From Anthonomus grandis grandis (taxonomy: Eukaryota; Arthropoda; Insecta; Coleoptera; Curculionidae), in the NCBI RefSeq assembly GCF_022605725.1, contig NC_065551.1, positions 22,754,001 to 22,818,000 of the forward strand: a stretch of DNA of 64,000 nucleotides, written 5' to 3'. Numbering within the stretch: position 1 is the stretch's first letter; every line of letters starts with the position of its first letter. The notes under the pieces are model-generated. The model was not told where the DNA came from. It ran no database searches and worked only from the letters and a program-made list of their open reading frames with translations. Both the position numbers and the translations under genes were made by a program. Positions 48,406 to 56,653 of the stretch are shown here, one piece after another.

Positions 48406-48624
48406 ATTTTAAACAATTTATGTTATGGTATCATGTACAAAAGGTAAAAATAAATGCAGCAGATCCTATTTAGGTAATTAATGTTTTTTATAAATTTTAA
48501 CGCGTCTTAGGGCCGTAGTGGCGTAGTGAGGCATTTCCGGACATGGGTTCCTATACTCAAATGGATTCTTCTGTTGCACTAAACAACCTCCAGAAGTTTG
48601 ATCCAATAGTTCTGAAACACCCTG
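48406..48624 (-). repeat. Right TIR of the 47.1 kb element
   Basis: Inverted partner of 47058-47269, closer to a canonical end (CAGGGTGTTTCAG on the minus strand). It starts just inside the gene's upstream region, about 80 bases before the ATG. Confidence 0.85.
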
Positions 48625-49051
48625 TACAATGATCTTACAGGGACAAGTACGTTACAAGTTTTGTTGTATTAAAAACATGGCATTGTTCTTTTTAAAAATG
48701 ACTCCATTGCGCGCAGACTTTGGTGTCGTATAAGTACTAAATCAATTTTTACAAACAAATTAATTTTAAAAATAAAGTTTTCCGTTAACTTCTCTAATCT
48801 TATTGTTAATATGTGACTGTAAAAAGTTGTTATATTGAAAAATATTTAGTATTGCAATGAAAGTTGTTGGTTTTAATAGGGTTCTTGATAGGCAATGTGG
48901 GAGAGTTAAAAAGTCAAGTTTGGCTGCACATATTTTAAATACTGGTCACTTTGTAGGGATAAATAACTTAAAATTACTTAAACTACTTAAAACAATAGAA
49001 TATTAGATGCATACGAATGTTTAGCAATTTTCAAAAATCAAAAATTCTTAA

Positions 49052-49245
49052 CAGGGATAAAGGTCTAACCTCTTATAGGCACTTATATAGTTTAGTTGGT
49101 TTAAGATTTGTTCGGCCATGCTTCATTGCATTTTCCGCTATATTAGTTACGTCATTAGTATAATAGGCCATTTGTAAGTAGTTTTAGTTTAGTTTTAATT
49201 CTTTCCCGAAGATGTTATTATCGTTAGTAAAACACATGTAAAAGT
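49052..49245 (+). repeat. Dispersed repeat family, copy 4 (longest)
   Basis: Contains AGGGATAAAGGTCTAACCTC, GTTCGGCCATGCTTCATTGC, AGTTTTAGTTTAGTTTTAAT and then CCCGAAGATGTTATTATCGT with AAAACACATG. It shares these blocks, in order, with the reverse complement of 30252-30460. It lies directly 3' of the minus-strand LINE relic but runs on the opposite strand. Confidence 0.7.
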
Positions 49246-49399
49246 TAAAATAAAGAATTTTGGTTTGTCGTAAAACTGTCTTGTAATTTGATATGCCTTT
49301 TATCTATTAATGAGTGCTAAATCTTAATGTAATATCTAAATAAACAGCTAAATTATATTTTTGACAGGTAACCCTCTTTCATTAATTTAAATTTTATTT

Positions 49400-51130
49400 C
49401 AGTAGACAACATCCTCATGATTAAACTTTGATAGTATTAGCAGATCACCTAGCAAAATTTTTGTTTTCTCAGAAATCAAGTGTCTATTGTTGTATAGCAT
49501 TTATAGTCTAACATATGCCTTTTGTATGCATTTGGAATTATGAGTGGTAAATCCTAATTATAGTTTTAAAATAAACATCTAAATTATTTTTATTTTTAAT
49601 TTGAATTGTAATCAGATCTACAATAGCTTCAGTATTGAGTATGTCCACACAGCAGCACGCAACATTTATTTGGATTTAACTTATTTTAGGCTATTTAATT
49701 TACTTTAAGAGTTTATTTAAATTATTTAATTGTGAGTTCATAGTATTATAGCTCTCATCAATATCGATCCTATCAAAGGACAAATAATAAAATAATAAAA
49801 ATAAATTAATTTGGGCTTCATTCGCATAAAGTAAATGCAGCATTTATTAAGACAGTTCAGTAAAAAAGTGTACAAGAGTAAATAAAACTGTACATAAAAG
49901 CACATAAGAGTAGAAATAAAAATTGACTTCTTGCGAGATACTAGAACATTGTTTATCAATCCTAATGAATTATGACCTGTCTAGCAGAAAGTTTAAAAAA
50001 ATCTAACAATATTGTTTAAGAGACTTATGATAACTTCAACTGTATTATGTAAACTTGACAAAAGCAATTTGTGAAATATTGTGTCAAAGGTTTTTAAATT
50101 ATCTAAAAGGGCAAGAATGGTCATCTTTTCACTGTCATATGTCTTATAAGCTGAGAATTTATTTTAGACTTCACTGGTACTGCTACTGGTACGATTATTA
50201 ATTTAAGATATTTCATTTGAGGTAAAAAATCTTGGAGATAGAAGTTATTATAACCTTTTTCCAAAATTAAAAAAACGGATTTTTGAATAGAATAATAACA
50301 ACCCACACCATCTATTCCCATTAATTTAGTTTTTACCTTTGAAATATTTGTAGGACTTAGTTTTCGTTACTTTGCTTAAAGATAAATAAACTTGCAATTT
50401 TTCGCATGTGTAGACTTTTCGTATTTATTTAGAATATTTAAATGATTACTATTGGGACTATTTAGATAGAAAAAAGTTGATATATTTTGTTTAAATGTTT
50501 AAGATGTTCGGGAATTACACCATTTTTTTTATTTTAGCCGGTAAGAAATAGAATTAGGTCTTATCAAAGGTCAGATGTAATTTCAAATATATGCTCTAGA
50601 AATGCCTCTTTTTCTCTTTTAGTTGTTATAGTTGTGCGACTTCGAAAGTTTCTTTTATAATCCCAATAAGCAGGGAGTTTTTTTTTTTAAACGTGATAGT
50701 GCATTGCTTTTAGTTTTGATCATATCATGGATAGTGTGTGTTATCGGTTGTTTCTTTTTAGCAATTTTAGCTATTTTAACAGGCGCATGAATGTGTAATA
50801 GGATGTTAAGGTTAAGGTTAGAGAAATGTATTTTAATGGAACCAAAGTCCTATAAATTACACCAAGCTATTTGATGATTTTGAAATATCTTAGTTCTTTA
50901 AATAAGGGCTTAGCTTTCAGTGAAGGCAAGGCAATGTCACAACATACCAGATGACGATCGAAATTTGTTTGTTTTAACTTGACAAATTATAGATGAGAGT
51001 TAAATTCAGTGACATCTGTTAAATAAAGCCTTAGCATGTTAATACTTAAACTTCTCCTGAATACAACGTGATCATATTTCGGCCATGTGGTCTTTCAAAT
51101 TCACCAAAGTAGTAGTTTGAATAATTACCA
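49400..51130 (-). pseudogene. LINE relic: post-endonuclease linker through reverse transcriptase
   Basis: Long decayed LINE on the minus strand. From the 5' side: the end of the endonuclease domain and linker, DRHLVCCDIALPSLKAKPLF at about 50900-50960, KKKQPITHTIHDMIKTKSNA near 50700-50760, and LPAYWDYKRNFRS with KREKEAFLEHIFE at about 50580-50690. Then MGIDGVGCYYS (50290-50321) and motif A LALLDNLKTFDTIFHKLLL (about 50060-50125) with its Asp intact. Motif C is changed to LLYANEAQI (about 49810-49845). LNPNKCCVLLCG is near 49640-49670, and MLYNNRHLISEKTKILLGDL with LSKFNHEDVVY at about 49400-49500. The last block closely matches LLYNNRH..LS....L.D.LVLSHFNYGDFIY of the 21.4 kb LINE, so both are one lineage. 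Dozens of stops and shifts make it inactive. Confidence 0.75.
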
Positions 51131-52781
51131 TATTTTAAGAGACTTCTTGTTAATATTGCTTTTAAATATATTATTTATCTAATAATAAATAATAATTTAG
51201 AATTATTTTTTGTAAAGTCATGCCTCAAAATAACATAGAAATAAAATAAATAATTATTTCGAATAATTTATTAAATAGATATAAATTAAATTTTTTTATA
51301 TTAAAAACTTCAAAAGTTTGCTTAAACTTTTTTCACATAACTACTTTCTTAGCTCACTGCATTCAGTAAAACATATTGCACCAACATATTGCGATTCATC
51401 ATAAATTCAAAGTTTTAATGATCGCAAATGAAAATATATACGTTGGGACACAAATTATTCTGTTTACTAAGAACGTATTATATGTTTTCCTATTTCCGGA
51501 CCATGGGAATAAATAAACACGTTATTTGGCCCTAAAACTTTGTAGTATTTGCGCTGTGAATATATTGCCTGAGCTAAAATGTGTCAAGGGACATTTTGGC
51601 AAGGATATAACTAGGTCAATATCATTTTTAAAATGGTTTACTCTATATTTTTTAGTAAACATTTTTTAGTAAGTCATAAAGAGCAAAAATTTTTTAAATA
51701 CCTTAAAAGGATAAATTTTTAGTACCATACATTTATTTAAAAATTACTTACTTTTAAGGAGAGAAAAAAAATCAATTTTTTTCTACATATAATAGGTAAA
51801 TTGTTATGAAAGCATTGTTGGTCAACTAGTTAAGCCTTTTTAATAAAAAATATTTTGCTCTTAGGTACATTTACGATTCACGAGAAAATCTTGATTTATA
51901 AAAGAACCATTAATTTTATTAACGAACTTAAATTTATCGCCTAATTGACAATTTAAGTACTGTGTAATTCGATGGCAATTTTAATTAAACGCCTCGGGTG
52001 GTTTTCGTATAGACAGCAGGAGCTGGTGGTTCGTTCGTTTATTTCTACCTTTAAATTGGAATTTTTCGTGTTTCACTCTGGGTGTCTGAGCGATCCTAAA
52101 TTAAATGTAATTAAACCAAAACAGTTAAAGTTAATCGCAAGTCAGTCTCTATTATTTAAATTGTAATTAATTATTGTAGTCATTATTTTCTTTCACTGTA
52201 AGTTTATTCGGGCTCTCTTATTTATTAAAACTTAAATAAATATCTTTAAGCCACAATTAAAAAATTTAACATATTTTTTACATAAATAAACTGGAAAGTA
52301 ACTATGCCTCTTTAAATGTTTGTTTTAATAAAAATGGGATAATTATATTTGCAGCCAATTAAAATTTCTCTATTTATTAATTTAAAAAAATATTTAGTCA
52401 ATAAATTTAATTGTGTTCTATAAATATTTATCTCTAAATGTATTTAATACAAATATTCCTGGAACGTGCCTCGTAAACGAAAATAAAATGTGATATTTTT
52501 GGAATATTCTTCTAAAATGATTTGTGCTATGCCAGCTTTTTATTAGTAGCATTAAATTAAGAAGAAAAGGCTAAAATTGTATAAAATATTGTGGGAATTT
52601 TTATATTTTTAATTATAAAAAACGTTACATGAAAAATAAATGAAGAATACTCAAATCACATCTTTACAATTTATAAGAAGCCATTTAATAACAAAATTTT
52701 CCTAATGCGTAGGTAGCGTCTATATATATATATTCTTAAAAGATGAAGATATGAAAGTTAAAAATAAAATATAATAAAAAT
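51131..52781. other. Non-coding stretch
   Basis: No supported gene. A GC-richer island at about 51960-52140 (CGCCTCGGGTGGTTTTCG and neighbours) carries a 64-codon plus-strand ORF (51972-52166) of unknown kind; it may be conserved regulatory DNA. A short (TA)n run lies near 52720-52732. Confidence 0.45.
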
Positions 52782-53298
52782 ATGTAGGGTGCTTTCAATT
52801 TAGAACAAACCACCCTTAATATCTTATTAAAAAAAAAGAGAGGTAGGTAAGATCACATTATAGGATAAACATTTGACATACCAGAGTATGACGTCGATAA
52901 AATATTCATTATTTCCAGACATTTTAGCTCACTATTCGCTGGTACGTCAACCGGTTGATTTTTTTTTGGAACTGTTGAATAGATATTTTAATGCTTAAGT
53001 CGAAATTATACCCATTTGTAAATACGTCATCCAGGTGAGAAAAAACATATGGCGTAGATATTTTTGCCAATCCATATTAGGTTAGAAACTTTACCATAGC
53101 CTTCAGAAATTAATAGTCTGCTATGTATTTTCATATGTTCAGAAATTAATAAATGATTTATTTTAGCAGCATATTATTATATGTTTATATTCGTGTATAT
53201 ACTTTCATTCCCAAAAAATTTAAAAAAATCTTGTATTATTTATTGTATTATTAACAAACTTAACAACTAACAAATATTATTATAATTAATCATAACTA

Positions 53299-53472
53299 AT
53301 GGATCATAAACAACAAGTCCAAAACGGAATTGCACTTCAAATTGAGAATGTGATTGTGAACGATCGCAAATATAAAGAAGAATGGGATAAAATCAGATCA
53401 GGATTACGCTGCTCATATATTTTCCAAGCAAAAGACAGCAAAAACCAAATCTACAACATATTTGAAAAGTAG
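53299..53472 (+). CDS. Unrecognised 57-residue open frame
   Basis: ATG at 53299 to TAG at 53470-53472. The protein begins MDHKQQVQNGIALQIENVIV and is hydrophilic, with a charged middle (NDRKYKEEWDKIRSGLRC) and no signal peptide or membrane segment. Base composition is more even than the neighbouring DNA, and the frame stays open for about 15 codons past the stop. I do not recognise it. It lies inside the candidate transposon limits, on the strand opposite the transposase tail, and may be a fragment of a captured or transposon-borne gene. Its stop codon overlaps the start of the adapter-like sequence GAATTCGGCACGAG (53472-53485), so the frame could also be an artefact of a join there. Confidence 0.3.
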   Translation: MDHKQQVQNGIALQIENVIVNDRKYKEEWDKIRSGLRCSYIFQAKDSKNQIYNIFEK

Positions 53473-53485
53473 AATTCGGCACGAG
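53472..53485 (+). other. Match to the EcoRI cDNA-cloning adapter
   Basis: GAATTCGGCACGAG is identical to the adapter used in common lambda cDNA libraries (established knowledge). A 14-base match is not expected by chance in 64 kb of AT-rich DNA, but one coincidence cannot be excluded. It may mark contamination or an assembly join. Confidence 0.5.
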
Positions 53486-53762
53486 CAGTAGACGTAACAA
53501 AACCGAGCTTACAAAAATTGTGAATATTGGTATAAAATTATTTTAACTCACTGGGAAAAATTTAGATACTGACAATTTAATTTACTTGTTCATGAAAAAA
53601 ATATGCTGCTTGAACGAATATGTTAACACATTAAAATGAAAATACCATTCCAAAAAATAAAACATACAAACTCAAAAAAAATACGCCATATTGCATTTCC
53701 AAGTTAATGAAATTGCAACGATATGATTGAATACTTAAACGATGATCATAAAATAAAATTTG

Positions 53763-54050
53763 CTAGAACAAAAAAAGCTTAATTAATCTCGTCAGTATTG
53801 TGAAGGCAGAACTGAAATCAGAGATATTGTCTTCGTCATCTTCGTCTTCGTCAGTCGTAATCACAAGTAGCAGAATGTCATAGGCATCACAGACTTGTAT
53901 TGTCTCCCAAGCCTTTTCAATTAACTTTTCTGTATGAAAAACATATTTTTGCCAATGATCTATAGAAATTTCGTTTATTACCCTTTCCCATGTAGTCAGA
54001 ACTTCTAAAGGTAACCCCTTAAAATTGGAAATATATTGATCATATTTTCT
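53763..54050 (-). pseudogene. C-terminal part of a Tc1/IS630-like transposase
   Basis: Open for 95 codons on the minus strand without an ATG. It reads YDQYISNFKGLPLEVLTTWE, then RVINEISIDHWQKYVFHTEK, LIEKAWE, and an acidic end TTDEDEDDEDNISDF. A Val-rich helix with IS..HW...V.HTEK.I...W followed by LL.VI and a run of Asp/Glu is the tail of a group of arthropod Tc1/IS630-type transposases whose catalytic domain ends PIE..W just upstream. That catalytic domain is absent here: a stop lies directly upstream and the next 200 bases are unrecognised. This is therefore a truncated, non-functional remnant. The identification rests on the remembered pattern of the family tail and is moderate. Confidence 0.5.
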
Positions 54051-54430
54051 TTATGAAATAACTTCTTGAAATAACTTTAAGAACAAGTTGACAAACCAAT
54101 ATTTTTGATTGACAGTGACGGATATTTCACATAACCTAGTATATAAAAGATGAATAATCATCAGATATCAATTTTTTTCAAAAGTTTGTTGTCGCCGCTG
54201 TTTGGAATATGCTAATCAAAGATAAACAAAATGGGTATAATTTCGACTATACTTACAACAACGTTTTATACGGTTCCTATTTGACATATCAAAGTAAGGT
54301 TAGCTAAAGGTGAGGAGGTGATCAACAGAACTTTGGCAAATGTAAAATTAAATATCTCCCTACATATCTAGATGTGTGGCGTGTTTTATTAATTTATTAA
54401 GGGACATTTATTTTGAACTAAAAGCATTAA

Positions 54431-55608
54431 TAAACAACAAATTTTATTATATTATGTTAACTGATATATTTACCATATTCTAGTTACTTTATAAATTACT
54501 ATATAGGCTCTATAACTACATATAGCATTCCTCCATTCAAAACATAACATAGCTATTCGAAACTCTAATACGTATTAATTGGAGTACGAAGGGTAAATGC
54601 TGAATTTGACCTGGAATTGCTAATATTTACTATGTAGTTGATTTTGAAGTCAATGTAGCTAAAGCCATATACGAACATATGGGCTTATAATAAGTAAGGA
54701 TTTATCGGCAAATAGTATTTTAATGAATAATCCCAGACCCTAAGTTTACGATAAACTTAAATAAAGAAAATTAAACTTCCAAGGTTACTAAATTCAATCA
54801 TATATACTTAAGCCTTAATTATGTTAACATAAAAGCAGCCTACTGACAGAACCAGTTTATTTTGCTTGCTGCTCCTTAAGTAATAATTAAATTGTCAAGT
54901 TTACTCTCGGGGTGCTCGCTAATTATAAATCGGGATGTCACAGCTTATCACAACCATGATTTAATTTTTCATTATATACGAAATTTCTTTCTTAAGAGAC
55001 TTTAATTTTTTAGTGAAATTTTAATTTATTTCAACTGTATCTAAAGAGGGATATAAGTCAAAAACTAGCTGAAATTAGTTATTAATATTAAGTGCATTAA
55101 AAAGTAGTCAGCGCCGTATAGAAAAAGAGATATATCTAAAAAAATTTATACTAGAGTGATAAATCATTTTATAAAATAATATACCTAAGTCATTTTTGGT
55201 AATTATGTTTTTTGTGAAAAAGGTAATAAATGATCTTATACCTATGATTTGAATGGACTTTATGTGCATAATAGAATATGTTTATTTATATCAGAGAACA
55301 ATAAAAAATATCATAAATTATGTTTATCTATATACACCTTTATTATTTGTATTATATATAAATATTTTATAGATATGCATTCATGTTTATTTATAAATTT
55401 ATTGAAACAAAAGAAGTCTGATAGACGTCAAAAGGTGTGAGTTACCGGTATCTATAATAAATATGTCTACTTATCTCTCTTTACTAAAAGATTGTCAAAT
55501 CTTAAAAAATAGTTGCTTATTTCGAAATCACTTATCAGCACTTAATGTTTCCACTATAAGTTGCTGTGTTTATTATATATTCGTTAATAATTACGTTCAT
55601 GTATACGT
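54431..55608. other. AT-rich non-coding stretch
   Basis: No gene or repeat recognised. ORFs at 55249-55440 and 55463-55693 are in low-complexity AT sequence and match no family. Confidence 0.5.
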
Positions 55609-56020
55609 ATATGCAAAAATCCAATGGGTTAAGGTCTGGACTTTGTGCGGGCCAAAGTCTTCCACGTCATACACAATAAGTAACAATATATAAGAGAACT
55701 AACAATAAGAACTCAATAAAAGGTAATAGACAACGTTACTAAATTTGTGAGTTAAAATTTTTGTAACCACTTATCAAACTAACTGACAAGAATATAGGCC
55801 CTGACAGTGACACATATATGCAAAAATCAAATGGACTAAAGTATGTACTTCGCGCGGGCTTCTATGTCATATGCAATAAGTAACAATAACTAATAGAACT
55901 AACAATAGGAACGCAATAAAAGATAATTGATATCATTAGGAAATTTGTGAGTTAAAATTTTTGTAACCACGCATTAAAGTAACTGAAATGAACATAAACC
56001 TTGACAGTGATAATGACATT
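55609..56020. repeat. Two-copy 207 base tandem duplication of a transposase scrap
   Basis: ATATGCAAAAATC begins copies at 55609 and 55816. Both contain GTAACAATA, a CAATAAAA(G)GATAAT-type block, GTGAGTTAAAATTTTTGTAACCAC, and a TGACAGTGA end. On the minus strand the first copy starts with LWPAQSPDLNPLDFCI, the third-Asp block of Tc1-like transposases; the second copy is more decayed (PARS..SPFDFCI). The unit therefore derives from a Tc1/mariner relic. Confidence 0.75.
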
Positions 56021-56378
56021 TATAATAATTTATCTTGTCAGACACATCCTATTTGACGAATATTTTAACCTAAAGTAAAAAAATTAGACTTAGTCTTGAG
56101 TGCATTAAATACTTAAAAGTAAATATCTCGAAAAAGCTAAATTGTATGAAAAAAAAAATAAGCTTTAAAAAATTATAAAATAAAAATGAATGACATAATT
56201 TTAAAAGAGGTTAATTTTAAGATTTGCCAGAAAAAAAAACACATTATCCAAATTTTGGTAAAAACGAAGAATAAATATTTGTCAGTTAAGAGCCAAAATT
56301 CAATAAAATTACATTAAGTTCATAAGCAAAATATGTTTGAATTGTCTTTGAGTTTTGGACATTAAAAATTGAACTTAA

Positions 56379-56383
56379 CGTTG
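56379..56383 (+). other. Left 5 bp target duplication of the Transib element (CGTTG)
   Basis: Directly outside the CACATAG end. The right flank at 59730-59734 is CGTCG, one difference. Five-base duplications are the rule for Transib and RAG-type transposition. Confidence 0.65.
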
Positions 56384-56419
56384 CACATAGGAGTATTTCA
56401 TCAATCTGGGCGGCCAAAA
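56384..56419 (+). repeat. Left terminal repeat of the Transib element
   Basis: 36 bp, from CACATAGGAGTATTTCATC through GGGCGGCCAAAA. Inverted partner at 59694-59729. Confidence 0.9.
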
Positions 56420-56653
56420 GTCCGTTTTCCGAAATCGGGTCGGAAAAGATTTGATACATGTTTTTAGGTATCCAAGACTATAGTGCATCAAACCCAACTG
56501 TTATTTATTGTTTATGCCTTATCAACGCTCTTCATTGTCACTTTAAGGTTAATAGTTTGTGAGGTCTATATCAAAGTGTTTGGAACGAAATAAATTTAAT
56601 AATTTTTAATTTAAATTGTGTCATACCTAGATTATTTTAAGAAAAGAAAATTT

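Larger units (their letters stand above)
47058..48624 (-). mobile_element. Tc1/mariner-superfamily transposon with ~210 bp TIRs
   Basis: A 1567 bp element. Inverted repeats of about 210 bp (47058-47269 and 48406-48624) end CAGGGTGTTTCAGAACTA on the right and CATGGTGTCTCACAACTA on the left. TA follows the right end (48625-48626); the left flank reads TG, so the left TA target appears mutated. The left repeat has an extra 10 bases near its tip. The whole transposase gene lies on the minus strand inside. Structure and gene together make this a confident call. Confidence 0.85.
52782..54430. mobile_element. Candidate Tc1/IS630-like DNA element
   Basis: Proposed from weak inverted repeats: near 52785-52830 (GGGTGCTTTCAATTTAGAAC, then CACCCTTAATA) against the reverse complement of 54385-54430 (TGCTTTTAGTTCAAAATAAA, then GTCCCTTAATA). 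They enclose the tail end of a transposase on the minus strand (53763-54050). The ends are eroded and the target duplication is not clear. The transposase fragment supports a DNA element even if the exact limits are wrong. Confidence 0.4.
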
